This document shows, one piece after another, positions 51,771 through 61,516 of a stretch of DNA of 64,000 nt; the stretch's first letter is position 1; the number at the start of each line of letters is the position of its first letter. The notes under the pieces were generated by a model. The model did no database searches, had not been told where the DNA came from, and saw only the letters and a program-made list of their open reading frames with translations. A program made the position numbers and the translations under genes. The DNA comes from Poriferisodalis sp965208925 (lineage in GTDB: Bacteria > Actinomycetota > Acidimicrobiia > Acidimicrobiales > Poriferisodalaceae): assembly GCF_965208925.1 (NCBI RefSeq), contig NZ_OZ242364.1, forward strand, positions 992,001 to 1,056,000. The letters run 5' to 3'.

Positions 51771-53879
51771 ATGAGTTCACAAACGCCCAGTCAAGAGGCG
51801 CCCTGTCAAGAAGCGCCCGGACAACCCGACATTGCCCGGAATCCCAGCAACTCCGGGGTTTTTCCGCATGGCGCGTGGCCATCGCCGCTGCAGGCGGCCG
51901 ACGTCGCCGCAGGTTCGGTGCGGCGGACCGAGCCGCGCCTAGCCGGCGGTTGGGCCTACTGGGTCGAAGAGCGGCCCGATGACCGTGGGCGGGGCGCGAT
52001 AGTCCGGGTGCGGCTCGACGCGGCCGGCGCTCAACCCTCCGACATTGCCCATACAGCGGAGGCGGACATCCGCACCGCCGTCCACGAATACGGCGGCGGC
52101 GCCTGGCTGCCGGTCCAGGCGCCCGACGGACGCCACCTCGTGCTCGGCAGCTGCATGAGCGACCACCGGGTCCGGCTGTTTGACGCCACCGGAGGCGCGC
52201 CGCCGGATGCGATAACCCCGGAGCCGGACATCCCGCGAGGGCTGCGATACGCCGATCCCACGCTGGTGCCGGCACCGGACGGCAACTCCGACGTCGGCGA
52301 CTTCGATCCGGTCAGCGTGTGGGTGCGCGAAGCCCACGACGACACAGGACACGAGCCCCGCAACGATCTGATCGCAGTCCGCCTGGACGGGACGGTCAGC
52401 GTGGTCGCAGCCGGCGCCGACTTCTACTCGTCGCCGCGGCCCTCACCGGACGGATCGACGCTGGCGTATCTCAGCTGGGATCACCCGAACATGCCGTGGG
52501 ATCACACCCGCCTGCATCTTGTCGATCTCCGTGACGGCGAGCCGGTGCCGGGCAGCGACCGAGTGCTGTGCGACGGCCCCGCGCTGACCCAGCCGGGCTG
52601 GAGCCCTGACGGCGTCCTGCACATCGTCACCGACATCGACGGCTGGTGGTCGATCCGCCGCGTCGATACCGAGACCGGTGCTGCCGAACCGGTGCTCGCC
52701 GATACAGCGGCCAGCGTCGAACGCCGCCGCGAGTTCGGCGTGCCCGCATGGGTTTTTGCCCAGGCCACCTACGGCTGGGACAGCGACGGCAGGCTCTGGT
52801 GCACGTGGATATCAGGCGGTGTCGGGCACCTCGGGTTCATCCGCGACGGACGGCTGGAGGAGGTGCCGAGCGGCTTCACTGACTTCGGCCGGCTTGCGGT
52901 CACGCCCGGCGGCTCGGTCGTCACCGTCGCTGCGGGCTGGACGCGTCGGGCCGCTGTCGTGGAGATCGCACCTGACGGCGCCCACCGCCAGCTCAGCGCC
53001 AGCGAGCCTTCGGCCCTGGAGGCCGGCGACGTCTCGGTACCCGAGGCCTTCACGTTTGACAGCGACGGGGGGCGCCAGGCCCACGCGTTCTTCTTCCCGC
53101 CCGCCAACTCGGCCGTGACCGCACGGCCCGCCGAGCTGCCGCCGCTGATGGTGCTCAGCCACGGCGGGCCCACTGGCTCGGCCCGCAGCTCGCTGGACCT
53201 GGGCATCCAGTACTGGACTACCCGCGGCATCGCCGTGGTGGACGTGAACTACGGCGGCAGCACCGGCTACGGCACAGCCTTCCGCAACCTGCTGCGAGGC
53301 CAGTGGGGCGTCGTCGACACGCAGGACTGCATCGCCGCGGCACTCCACCTGGCCGCCGAGGGCGCCGTGGACGCCCAGCGCCTCGTCATCAATGGCGGCT
53401 CTGCAGGGGGCTACACCACGCTGTGCGCGCTGACCGGCAGCGACGTGTTCGCCGCCGGCATCTCCCGATATGGCGTGGCCGATCTGGAAGCGCTCGCTCG
53501 CGACACCCACAAGTTCGAAGCCCGCTATCTCGACGGGCTCATCGGTCCGTGGCCCGAGCAGGCCGACCTGTACCGGGAGCGGTCGCCTATCTGGCGAACC
53601 GACCAGCTGCGTACCCCGATGATCGTGCTGCAAGGCACCGAGGACCGGGTGGTGCCACAGAGCCAGTCCGAACAGGTGGTAGCGGCATTGGCAGATGCGG
53701 GCGTGCCGCACGCCTACCTGCTGTTCGAGGGCGAGGGGCACGGCTTCCGCCGAGGGCCCAACATCGTGGCCGCGCTCGAAGCCGAGCTGTCGTTCCTCGG
53801 CCAGGTGCTGGGCTTCGAGCCCGCAGGCGACATCGCCCGCGTCGAGGTGCGCGAGGGGCGCCAGCAGCAACCCCAATAG
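51771..53879 (+). CDS. prolyl oligopeptidase family (S9) serine peptidase
   Basis: A 702-residue cytosolic peptidase with an N-terminal beta-propeller (about residues 35-410) and a C-terminal alpha/beta-hydrolase domain. The triad is visible: Ser544 in NGGSAGGYTTL, Asp625 in GTEDRVVP and His657 in GEGHGFRRG. The build is close to dipeptidyl/acylaminoacyl peptidases of the S9C type. There is no signal peptide. ATG 51771 follows GAGGAACCT. SURF1 starts 9 bp after its stop. Confidence 0.92.
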   Translation: MSSQTPSQEAPCQEAPGQPDIARNPSNSGVFPHGAWPSPLQAADVAAGSVRRTEPRLAGGWAYWVEERPDDRGRGAIVRVRLDAAGAQPSDIAHTAEADIRTAVHEYGGGAWLPVQAPDGRHLVLGSCMSDHRVRLFDATGGAPPDAITPEPDIPRGLRYADPTLVPAPDGNSDVGDFDPVSVWVREAHDDTGHEPRNDLIAVRLDGTVSVVAAGADFYSSPRPSPDGSTLAYLSWDHPNMPWDHTRLHLVDLRDGEPVPGSDRVLCDGPALTQPGWSPDGVLHIVTDIDGWWSIRRVDTETGAAEPVLADTAASVERRREFGVPAWVFAQATYGWDSDGRLWCTWISGGVGHLGFIRDGRLEEVPSGFTDFGRLAVTPGGSVVTVAAGWTRRAAVVEIAPDGAHRQLSASEPSALEAGDVSVPEAFTFDSDGGRQAHAFFFPPANSAVTARPAELPPLMVLSHGGPTGSARSSLDLGIQYWTTRGIAVVDVNYGGSTGYGTAFRNLLRGQWGVVDTQDCIAAALHLAAEGAVDAQRLVINGGSAGGYTTLCALTGSDVFAAGISRYGVADLEALARDTHKFEARYLDGLIGPWPEQADLYRERSPIWRTDQLRTPMIVLQGTEDRVVPQSQSEQVVAALADAGVPHAYLLFEGEGHGFRRGPNIVAALEAELSFLGQVLGFEPAGDIARVEVREGRQQQPQ

Positions 53880-53888
53880 GTTCATGCC

Positions 53889-54731
53889 GTGTACAGCTTC
53901 GCCCGGAAGCCGATCTGGCTGGCCGGCCACGCGCTCGCCGGCGGCCTGCTGGTGATCTTCGTGATCGCAGGCTTCTGGCAGCTCAGCCGCCACAACGAAG
54001 TGAGCGACCGCAACGCCGCTGTCGCCGAGCGGACGGAGATGCCACCGCTCGACGCCGACCGCTTCTTCGATGCGGTGTCGGGCACCGAGATCGCAGACGA
54101 GCTCGAGCATCGGTTGGTGACGCTGCCCGTCGATGAGAACGGCTGGGACTACCTGCACGAAGCGGTGCAGATCCGTCGTCGCAGCCTCAACGGCTTGCCC
54201 GGTTGTCACATGGCCAGGCCCGTCGCGGCAGCATCGAATGACAGCGCCGAGTCGTACGGCGTGCTTCTGGTGCAGGGGTGGTTGCCGCAGCGCGCCTGCA
54301 CAGCGTGGCTCGAGGGCGACGTCGGTGTCATCGGCTCCCGGCTCCCGGCGGCGCGTCAGATCATCGGCCGTGTTCGTGTCAGCCAGCAGCGAGGCCTGCT
54401 CGGACCATCAGACCCGGCTCAAGGACAACTGGATTCGCTGGCGCGGACAGACGTCGAACGCATCGACCAGCAAACCACGCTCAGCCTCGTGCCCGTATAT
54501 GTCGAGCTCATCAGCGCAACGGACGCTGACGGCGCTCTGATCGAGCTCGGAGCGAGTTCGCCTGGTGTCGCGGTGCCTCAGCTCGTGCCGGCGCCAGAAC
54601 TCGACGCCGGGCCGCACCTCGGCTACACGTTCCAGTGGTTCAGCTTCGCCGCCGTCGCCATCGTGGGCTACACGCTGGTGCTGCGCCACCAAGCCCGCAA
54701 GGGCGAATCCGAACAGATCGCCGACGACTAG
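53889..54731 (+). CDS. SURF1-family membrane protein
   Basis: A 280-residue protein with one helix near each end, the typical SURF1 layout. The N-terminal helix (about 10-30) ends with GFWQLSRHNEVSDRNA. The C-terminal HLGYTFQWFSFAAVAIVGYTLVLRH is the second family marker. SURF1 helps insert heme a into cytochrome c oxidase. GTG start 53889. The TAG stop overlaps the stop of the convergent aminotransferase gene through a shared CTAG. Confidence 0.9.
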   Translation: MYSFARKPIWLAGHALAGGLLVIFVIAGFWQLSRHNEVSDRNAAVAERTEMPPLDADRFFDAVSGTEIADELEHRLVTLPVDENGWDYLHEAVQIRRRSLNGLPGCHMARPVAAASNDSAESYGVLLVQGWLPQRACTAWLEGDVGVIGSRLPAARQIIGRVRVSQQRGLLGPSDPAQGQLDSLARTDVERIDQQTTLSLVPVYVELISATDADGALIELGASSPGVAVPQLVPAPELDAGPHLGYTFQWFSFAAVAIVGYTLVLRHQARKGESEQIADD

Positions 54732-55882
54732 CGGCCGATGGCTTTGGCCATGCGAGCCGTGGCCTCGTCGAGCATCGCCGGCGAGGTAGCGAAGTTGAGG
54801 CGCACGTGGCCTGCACCCTCGGGCCCGAAGTCGAGCCCCGAGTTCAGATACACCCGACCGCGCCCCAGGAACACCGAGGCGGGATCGTCGCCCAATCCCA
54901 GCTCAGAACAGTCCATCCACGCCAAGTAGGTGGCATCGGGCGGCCGGTAGCGCACCTCGGGCAGCCGCTCCGCCAGCAGATCCGCCAGCAGGTGCCGGTT
55001 GCTGTCCAGGCCGGCCACCAGCTCGTCCAGCCAGTCGAGCGCCTCGGTCCAGCCGGCAATGGTGGCCACCTGCCCGAGGATCCCGATGCCGCCGATCAGC
55101 CGCTTGGGGATCTTGCGGACAATCGGGCCGTAACGCGACGACGCCGAGTGCAGGAACGCCATCCGCAGTCCCGCCATGTTGAACGACTTGGTGGCAGCAG
55201 TGACGGTGACGGTCCGCTCCGAGGCCAGCTCGCTCACCGACGCCACCGGGAGGTGCCGACGGGGCGCGTACACGAGGTCACAGTGGATCTCGTCGGAGAT
55301 CACCACCAAGTCGTGGCGCTCTGCAATGTCGATCACTGCGGCGATGCCGTCGGCGTCGAGCACCATGCCGCACGGGTTGTGCGGCTGGCACAGGATCACT
55401 GCGGTCACATCGGGCGCCGAAGCCACCGATTCGAAATGGTCGAGATCGAGCTGCCAGCCGTCGTCGTGGCGAATGAGCGGGTTGGGCACCACCCGGCGAC
55501 CATGCCCCTCCACGCTGGAGAAGAACGGCGGGTAGGCGGGGGTCTGGAAGATGACGCCGTCGCCGGGTTCGGTGCAGTAGGTGATCGCCAGCTCCAAGCC
55601 CTGGATCACGTCATGAACCCGCACCACGTCGAGCGGATCGACCTGCCAGCCGAACGCCTCGCCCATGCGCTTCGCGAAGACGCGCAGCACGGGGATCGGC
55701 TGATCATAGAAGTCGTAACCCAGGCCGCCCGAATCGATGCGCTCGCGCACGGCGTCGAGCACGACTGCAGGCAGCTCGACGTCCATGTCGGCGACCCATG
55801 CCGCCAGCACGTCCGGGCCTTCGCGCCCCCACTTGATGCCCGGGCGGTTCCGAACCCGTTCGGCGTCCAGTTCGAATATCAC
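54728..55882 (-). CDS. MalY/PatB-type PLP-dependent aminotransferase / C-S lyase
   Basis: A 384-residue fold-type I PLP enzyme. PLP-binding landmarks are PHNPCGMVLD, VISDEIHCDLVY and the lysine block ATKSFNMAGLRMAF. The N-terminal IKWGREGPDVLAAWVADMDVELP and the YDFYDQPIP region are typical of the MalY/PatB branch, which cleaves cystathionine or cysteine conjugates; simple aminotransferase activity remains possible. The upstream gap holds a strong hairpin that probably ends the TauE transcript. Confidence 0.9.
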   Translation of the reverse strand: MIFELDAERVRNRPGIKWGREGPDVLAAWVADMDVELPAVVLDAVRERIDSGGLGYDFYDQPIPVLRVFAKRMGEAFGWQVDPLDVVRVHDVIQGLELAITYCTEPGDGVIFQTPAYPPFFSSVEGHGRRVVPNPLIRHDDGWQLDLDHFESVASAPDVTAVILCQPHNPCGMVLDADGIAAVIDIAERHDLVVISDEIHCDLVYAPRRHLPVASVSELASERTVTVTAATKSFNMAGLRMAFLHSASSRYGPIVRKIPKRLIGGIGILGQVATIAGWTEALDWLDELVAGLDSNRHLLADLLAERLPEVRYRPPDATYLAWMDCSELGLGDDPASVFLGRGRVYLNSGLDFGPEGAGHVRLNFATSPAMLDEATARMAKAIGR

Positions 55883-55911
55883 GGCGTGACCCTACGCGCC
55901 CGACCACCGCC

Positions 55912-55943
55912 GGCGTCAGAGGACGGCGGCGCCCTCTGACGCC
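55912..55943 (-). terminator. hairpin terminator after the TauE gene
   Basis: GGCGTCAGAGG (55912-55922) pairs perfectly with CCTCTGACGCC (55933-55943) around a 10-base G/C loop. It starts 9 bases downstream of the TauE stop and ends 29 bases before the aminotransferase start codon, both on the minus strand. There is no U-tract. Confidence 0.7.
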
Positions 55944-55952
55944 TGTGGGTGT

Positions 55953-56693
55953 TCAGTACAGGCCGATCATGCGGCCGGCGAGGCCGAGGACCGCGACGGC
56001 CAGCACGGGCCGGATCAGCCGCTCGCCGCCCCGGACCGCCCAGCGTGCACCCAGCCAGCCGCCGACGGCGAAGCCCGCGGCCACGATGACAGCGAAGCCC
56101 CAGTGCACCTGGTCGTTCAGGATGAACACCGGCACCGCCACCACGGTCAGCACAGCGATCACCACCACCTTGACCGCATTGGCGTTCACCAAGTCGAGCC
56201 CGGCGTGCGACAGCGCCAGCACCAGCATGAGCCCCACGCCCGCCTGAAACGCCCCGCCGTAGGCGCCGATCAGGAAGAACACCACCACGGTCAGCGCCCG
56301 CGGCCACACGATCTCGTCTCCGCGGGCCTTCGGCGGCCACAGGCTCAGGATCAGCAGCGGCACCATCAATATGCCGAAGACCCGCTCGAAGGCCGTGTCG
56401 CTGAGCAGGCTGGAGACGGCATAGGCGCCGATCACCGAGCCGATCAACGCGGGCAGCAGTACGGGCACCGAGCGGCGCAAGCCCGACACGCCCTCCGATC
56501 GGTAGCCGGCCACCGACGCCAGGTTCTGCGTCACGACGCCGATGCGGTTGGTGCCATTGGCCACGAGCCCGCCCAGGTCGCCCACCACCGTCAGCAGGCT
56601 GACCGTCAGCAGCGAACCGCCGCCGGCCATGGCATTCACCACGCCCGCAACCACGCCCGCGGCCGCAACGAGCGCAATCTGTGCGATGTCCAT
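55953..56693 (-). CDS. TauE/SafE-family membrane transporter
   Basis: A 246-residue integral membrane protein with about seven or eight helices. The N-terminal VAGVVNAMAGGGSLLTVSLL and ANGTNRIGVVTQNLASVAGY blocks, repeated in weaker form in the second half (FQAGVGLMLVLALSHAG, LVNANAVKVVVI), are the family hallmark. Members export sulfite, sulfoacetate or other small organosulfur anions. The start is ATG 56693, 10 bp after the aroC stop, so it is probably co-transcribed with aroC. Confidence 0.9.
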   Translation of the reverse strand: MDIAQIALVAAAGVVAGVVNAMAGGGSLLTVSLLTVVGDLGGLVANGTNRIGVVTQNLASVAGYRSEGVSGLRRSVPVLLPALIGSVIGAYAVSSLLSDTAFERVFGILMVPLLILSLWPPKARGDEIVWPRALTVVVFFLIGAYGGAFQAGVGLMLVLALSHAGLDLVNANAVKVVVIAVLTVVAVPVFILNDQVHWGFAVIVAAGFAVGGWLGARWAVRGGERLIRPVLAVAVLGLAGRMIGLY

Positions 56694-56703
56694 CGGCTGC
56701 CCG

Positions 56704-57819
56704 TCAGCCGGATGGCTGCGGCGGCAACGGAGTATCTGCGAGCTGGGTTGTCTGCTGGCGCAGGAGATGGTCGGCCAGCACGAGGCAGACCATGGCCTCG
56801 ACCATCGGCACCGCCCGCGGCAGCACGCACGGATCGTGCCGACCTCGGGCGGCCAGCACGGCCGGCTCGTTGGCGTTCGTGACAGTCTTCTGCTCCGACG
56901 CAATGGTGGCGGTGGGCTTGAAGGCCACGCGCAGCACGATGTCGGCACCGTTGCTGATGCCGCCTTGTATGCCGCCGCTGCGGTTGGTCACGGTGACGGG
57001 TCGGCCGTCGGGACCGGGCGCGAACTCGTCGTTGTGCGTGCGGCCGGTCATGAGCGTGCCGGCGAAGCCGCTGCCGATCTCCATGCCCTTCGCTGCAGGC
57101 AGCGACATCACTGCACCGGCCAGCTCGGCGTCGAGCTTGTCGAACACCGGCTCGCCCAGGCCAGGGGGCACACCTCGTGCCACGCAGGCCACGACCCCGC
57201 CGAGCGAGTTGCCGTCCCGGCGGGCCGCATCGATGGCATCGATGATGCGGGCTGCGGCAGCGGGGTCAGCGCAACGGGTCGGGTCGGCCTCTACGGCGTC
57301 CCGCGTCACCGCCGCCGGGTCCACATCGGCGTTGATGTCGCTCACCGAGCTGACCCAGCCCAGCACCTCGACGCCCGCCGCGGCGAGCACCTTGCGCGCC
57401 ACCGCGCCGGCAGCGACACGGCCGACGGTCTCGCGTGCTGACGCCCGACCTCCGCCCTGCCAGTTCCGGATGCCGTACTTGGCGTCGGTGGTGTAGTCGG
57501 CGTGGCTCGGCCGGTACGTGGTGGCCATCTCGGAATAGGCGCCGGGCCGGGCATCGGTGTTGGCGACGGTCATGCCGATCGGCGTGCCGAGCGTGAGGCC
57601 CTCGAAGACTCCCGAGTGAATCGTGACCCGGTCGGCCTCCTGGCGCTGGGTGACGATGCGGCTCTGGCCGGGTCGGCGACGGTCGAGGTCGACCTGCACG
57701 TCGGCTTCGCTCAACTCAATGCGCGCCGGACAGCCGTCGACAATCACCCCCAGCGCGCCGCCATGCGATTCGCCGAACGTGGTGACCGCGAAGCGTTCCC
57801 CGAACGTGCTGCCGCCCAT
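56704..57819 (-). CDS. aroC: chorismate synthase
   Basis: A 371-residue, FMN-dependent last enzyme of the shikimate pathway. Markers: TFGESHGGALGVIVDGCPA at the N terminus with the first catalytic His, DLDRRRPGQSRIVTQRQEAD, GGGRASARETVGRVAAGAVA with the second His region, and NRSGGIQGGISNGADIVLRVAFKP. Chorismate from this enzyme feeds the isochorismate synthase at 25.6 kb as well as aromatic amino acids. F2 copy f lies upstream of the start. Confidence 0.96.
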   Translation of the reverse strand: MGGSTFGERFAVTTFGESHGGALGVIVDGCPARIELSEADVQVDLDRRRPGQSRIVTQRQEADRVTIHSGVFEGLTLGTPIGMTVANTDARPGAYSEMATTYRPSHADYTTDAKYGIRNWQGGGRASARETVGRVAAGAVARKVLAAAGVEVLGWVSSVSDINADVDPAAVTRDAVEADPTRCADPAAAARIIDAIDAARRDGNSLGGVVACVARGVPPGLGEPVFDKLDAELAGAVMSLPAAKGMEIGSGFAGTLMTGRTHNDEFAPGPDGRPVTVTNRSGGIQGGISNGADIVLRVAFKPTATIASEQKTVTNANEPAVLAARGRHDPCVLPRAVPMVEAMVCLVLADHLLRQQTTQLADTPLPPQPSG

Positions 57820-57876
57820 GTCAGAACCCTAGAAGCCGCGCGGACAGGCAAGGCTCTTGTTTTCGCACAATTTGCG

Positions 57877-57942
57877 CCCCGCTCTTGTTCGCTTCGCTCA
57901 CGGGCCGCTCGGGCCACGGCATCGCCTCACGGCTCAGCCTCT
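57877..57942 (+). repeat. F2 intergenic repeat, copy f
   Basis: CCCCGCTCTTGTTCGCTTCG, then CTCACGGGCCGCTCGGGCC, ACGGCATCGCCTCACGGCTC, AGCCTCT. It is a full short-form copy. It lies in the 195-bp gap between the PAC2 stop and the aroC start, both genes on the minus strand, so it is upstream of aroC. The rest of the gap shows nothing recognised. Confidence 0.82.
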
Positions 57943-58014
57943 TGCGACGGCGACTGCCCGTCAACGGCGGCATTTTGCGACTTCTGCGGGCGGCCGACCA
58001 CGCCGGCCGTGCGC

Positions 58015-58926
58015 TCAGTCTCGATTGTCAGGCGCCGTGGGGTCGGGGGGCGATTCGCGCTGCTCCGCCAGGAACTTCTGGAATTCCAGCGCTATGTCAT
58101 CGCCGCTGGGCAGGTTTTCCTCGGCGGTGCGGTCCGCTTCGGTTTCGAGCTGCCGGATATAGGCCACGATCTCGGGATCTCGCGCCACCGCCTCATCGAC
58201 CCGCTGCTCCCACGTCTGCACGCTGCTGTCGAGCTCGCGGTACCCGGTCCGCACGCCGGTGACGGTCTCGAAGTGGGCCAGCAGCGCCCGCGTGCCCTTG
58301 GGATTCGGCGGGCCCGCAACGTAGTGGGGCACCCCCACACGCAGCGACACCACGGGGAACGCCGCCCGGTCCAGCACGTCGTGCAGCGTCCCGATGATGC
58401 CGGTGGGGCCCTGGTAGGTGGGGCTGTCGAGGCCGAGACGAGCGGCCAGTTCCCCGTTGGCGGCGCTTCCCTTCACCGAGGCGGCCCGGGAGTGGGCCAC
58501 GCCCGCAACCATGGCCCCGAGCGTCACCACCATCTGGCAGCCGAGTCCGCGGGCGATCTCCGCCACTCCCTCGCAGAACGTGCGCCAGCGCATCCGCGGC
58601 TCGATGCCCGACAGCAGCACGAGGTCGTGCGGCGGTGCAGCCGGCACGACATGGCACTCGATCTCCGGCCAGCGAATGCGGCGTTCCCCTTCGGACGTGA
58701 TCTCGATGTGCGGGCGGCTCTCCTGGAAGTCGAAGAATTCCTCGGGGTCGATGTGGCAGACCCGCCGTGCTTCGCTTCGCTCGCGGATCCACGTCAGCGC
58801 GCCAGTGGCGCATTCGCCGGCGTCGAACCAGCCCTCGAACGCCACCAGCAGGAGCGGGTTGTGCAGGTTCGGCGCACCGTCCCACACGACGATCGGTTGC
58901 TCTGAAGGATCTTCGGCCCCGGTCAC
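58015..58926 (-). CDS. PAC2-family protein
   Basis: A 303-residue protein of the PAC2 (proteasome assembly chaperone 2-like) family found in actinobacteria and archaea. Visible blocks: LLLVAFEGWFDAGECATGAL, EIECHVVPAAPPHDLVLLSGIEP, MVVTLGAMVAGVAHSRAA and TYQGPTGIIGTLHDVL. The C terminus is a charged helical tail of ~50 residues. The biochemical role is not established in bacteria. No proteasome gene is present in this window. Confidence 0.88.
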   Translation of the reverse strand: MTGAEDPSEQPIVVWDGAPNLHNPLLLVAFEGWFDAGECATGALTWIRERSEARRVCHIDPEEFFDFQESRPHIEITSEGERRIRWPEIECHVVPAAPPHDLVLLSGIEPRMRWRTFCEGVAEIARGLGCQMVVTLGAMVAGVAHSRAASVKGSAANGELAARLGLDSPTYQGPTGIIGTLHDVLDRAAFPVVSLRVGVPHYVAGPPNPKGTRALLAHFETVTGVRTGYRELDSSVQTWEQRVDEAVARDPEIVAYIRQLETEADRTAEENLPSGDDIALEFQKFLAEQRESPPDPTAPDNRD

Positions 58927-58974
58927 GGCCTCACTATGGCCGATGCGTGCGCCGATCGCGTCCGGATTAGTGGC

Positions 58975-61251
58975 TCAGCGGGCCCAGGTGAGCAGCGAGG
59001 CACGCTCCAGCGAGTCCAGCCAGACCGATTCGAGTGCCTTGTGCGATGCGAGGTAGAGCCGGTCACCGACCACGGCGCTGGCGGTTACCTGCGCCTGCCA
59101 GTCGGTGTCGAACCAGCAGTAGCGCTCCCACGGGCCGGGTTGCTCGGTGCCGTCGGGCCGCACGACGATCTCGCGCGACTCGCGGCACTTGCGCAGCGGA
59201 GGGTCGGCATGGCTGATGCGTGCGCGCTCGGTGAGCTCGGTGCCCGCGGTGTCGAGCGCCACGGCGCCGAGGAACGGCGGCTCGCTGCCGCTGTCGTCGA
59301 ACGGGTATTGGTTCAGCGGCAGCACCGCGAGGTCGCTCGGCTGCCAGTGCAGGAAGGCGAGCGCATTGAACTCCACCTGGCTGTGGCCGCCCGGGGCAGT
59401 CCACTGGGCGATGCGCTGCGGCCGGTCCAGGTCAGCGATGTCGAACAGCGACACCTGGGTACCCACGGTGAAGCCCTCGTCGGTGGCCTCCTGGCCCACG
59501 CCGAGCAGCAGGTCGTCGCCGAGCGGATGGAGGTACGCCGAGTAGCCGGTGATCTTCAATTCGCCGCGTACTGCAGGCGCGGTCGGCTCGGACAGATCCA
59601 GCAGGTACAGCGGATCGACCTGGCGGAACGTCACCACAGCGGCGATGTCGCCCAGGTAGCGCACCGCAAAGATGCGCTCGCCGATGCCGAGCCCGCCGAC
59701 CTGGCCGACTTCAGACAGACCCTCGGCGCCGACGGCGAACATCGTCACGAAGCTCTCGGACTCGGGTCCGCCTTCGGTGCGCCACGGCTGCCAGACCGGG
59801 GCAGTCGTGGTGGCAATTCGCAAGTGACCCTCGTGCTCGGACATCGAGTACTGGTTCAGCACGGTGCCGATCACCGATGCGGACCCGACGTAGGTGCTTG
59901 TCGCCCGGCCGGTGGTGTCGAACATGTGGACCTCGGTCTCGACGGGTGCGCCGTCACCGGGACCTGCCGGTTCGAGGCGCCAGTCATGCCAGCGCGTCGT
60001 GGTCACGTAGAGATGCTCTGGCGAGGCGTACACCGTGCTGCCGTCCGACATGATCGAGCTGGTGTCCATGGGCCCGTCGAGCCCTTCGGATGAGATGTCG
60101 ATGGTGGTGACGCTGAGCGTGCCGGGGCCGGCGTAGTGCGGAGGCACCCAGACACGGTCGCAGTCGACGAGGCGCCCACCTGCGGTGGCGGTGCCGGATG
60201 CATCGCTGAGCGAGAAGCGAGGCAGCCAGTCGTCGACGGTCGTGCTTGCGACGAGATCCCGATTCGCCCCGGTCGACCGCTCCTGCGCGGCAAGGTCGGC
60301 GGTTTCGGGCACAGCCCAGGGAATCGCTCGCGGGCGTGAGCGAGTGACCAGCCGCACCACGCCGTCGGTCAGGCGGGCGCCGACGTAATCGCCTTCGATG
60401 TCCAGCCGCCTGGTGACGTGCGGAGTTGCGCCGCTCAGATCGATCTCGACGATCCCGGTCGTCGGCCCCCACGACGACATCGGCTCGATCTCCGAAGCGG
60501 TGTCGCCCGGTTCGGAGAACGGAACGATGACGTCCCACTGCGAGGCGAACACGAGCACGCGGTCGCCGTGCAGCAGCAGATTCGAGATCCAGTGGTCGCC
60601 GATCTCGACCGTGGCGACCAGCACCGGCGCCGGGCCGGTCACGTCGACTACGTGCACCCGGTTCTCACTTGCCACCACCATGCGCCGACCGTCGGTCTTG
60701 AGCACATGGGGCTCGTCGATGCCTGCCTCCTGCACGTTGGAGGTGCTGTAGTCGACGCCCGGCTGCAGCGACCCGGTGCCCGACGCCGCGTCATCGTTAG
60801 CTATCTCGGCTTCCAGCACCTCGCCAGCGATGCCGAAGCCGTCACCGAGGCCCCACGGGCCGACGGCTTGCGCCGCGTGCTCCTGGACGTAGCTGAGCAC
60901 GGCATCGCACTCGTCGAACTGGCGCAGCGCCGCCGCCACCGCGGTGTCGCCCTCATCGGTGCCGGGCTCATCGCCGCTTGGTGTCTCTTCAGAGGGGTCG
61001 TCGACGGCTGGCTCATCGGGGGCAGAAGCCGGGTCGTCGTCGGTCCCGGCTTCGGCCGCGTCAGGCACGTCGGGGTCAGCGGGCTCGGCATCGTCCGTGC
61101 TGGTAGTCGCCGCGGGTTCGGTGGTGTCCGGTGCCGGTTCGTCGACGGCGCCGTCATCGGGGTCGCTGGCGCAGGCGGCAGCCAACAGAGTCGCGGCAGC
61201 CAGCACTGCGAGCGACCACCCGGTCCTGGTGCGCTTGGGTGAATTCGTCAT
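58975..61251 (-). CDS. secreted beta-propeller lipoprotein
   Basis: A 758-residue exported lipoprotein. The signal peptide ends in the lipobox LAAAC (Cys27). An acidic linker of about 90 residues (Asp/Glu/Pro/Thr) follows. The rest has the repeated DGRRMVVASENRVHVVDV, HGDRVLVFASQW, DGSTVYASPEHLYVTTTRW and HPLGDDLLLGVGQEATDEG patterns of the bacterial beta-propeller family of secreted proteins distantly related to WD40. The function of that family is unknown; a binding scaffold on the cell surface is likely. I chose ATG 61251 since it gives a proper signal peptide. Confidence 0.88.
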   Translation of the reverse strand: MTNSPKRTRTGWSLAVLAAATLLAAACASDPDDGAVDEPAPDTTEPAATTSTDDAEPADPDVPDAAEAGTDDDPASAPDEPAVDDPSEETPSGDEPGTDEGDTAVAAALRQFDECDAVLSYVQEHAAQAVGPWGLGDGFGIAGEVLEAEIANDDAASGTGSLQPGVDYSTSNVQEAGIDEPHVLKTDGRRMVVASENRVHVVDVTGPAPVLVATVEIGDHWISNLLLHGDRVLVFASQWDVIVPFSEPGDTASEIEPMSSWGPTTGIVEIDLSGATPHVTRRLDIEGDYVGARLTDGVVRLVTRSRPRAIPWAVPETADLAAQERSTGANRDLVASTTVDDWLPRFSLSDASGTATAGGRLVDCDRVWVPPHYAGPGTLSVTTIDISSEGLDGPMDTSSIMSDGSTVYASPEHLYVTTTRWHDWRLEPAGPGDGAPVETEVHMFDTTGRATSTYVGSASVIGTVLNQYSMSEHEGHLRIATTTAPVWQPWRTEGGPESESFVTMFAVGAEGLSEVGQVGGLGIGERIFAVRYLGDIAAVVTFRQVDPLYLLDLSEPTAPAVRGELKITGYSAYLHPLGDDLLLGVGQEATDEGFTVGTQVSLFDIADLDRPQRIAQWTAPGGHSQVEFNALAFLHWQPSDLAVLPLNQYPFDDSGSEPPFLGAVALDTAGTELTERARISHADPPLRKCRESREIVVRPDGTEQPGPWERYCWFDTDWQAQVTASAVVGDRLYLASHKALESVWLDSLERASLLTWAR

Positions 61252-61392
61252 CAACTCACACGACGCCGCGCGCCCTTTGGGGGTTCCACGCCCGACGTTA
61301 CGTTGCGATGACAAGCCGCCCCGCTACTGGAGATCGAGCTCAGATCGAAAATCAATCTGGTGCAATGAAAGTGTTGTCGTATGGTCGGCACG

Positions 61393-61447
61393 GGACGGGA
61401 CCGCCCGCGCTACCGGCGTAGCTCTGACCACCGGGCGGATCCCGTCC
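61393..61447. terminator. long hairpin downstream of the acyl-CoA dehydrogenase
   Basis: GGACGGGACCGCCCG (61393-61407) pairs with CGGGCGGATCCCGTCC (61432-61447) with one bulged A, and GCTAC/GTAGC forms a small helix in the loop. It lies 70 bases beyond the acyl-CoA dehydrogenase stop (minus strand) and could end that transcript. GCGTAGCTCTG occurs in its loop and again about 60 bases on. The remainder of the 265-bp gap (61252-61516) shows nothing else recognised. Confidence 0.5.
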
Positions 61448-61516
61448 TCACGACACGTCGTGTGTGCCGTTCACAGCGTAGCTCTGGAGAGCAAGAACGG
61501 TCGACAGAATTAGGGC

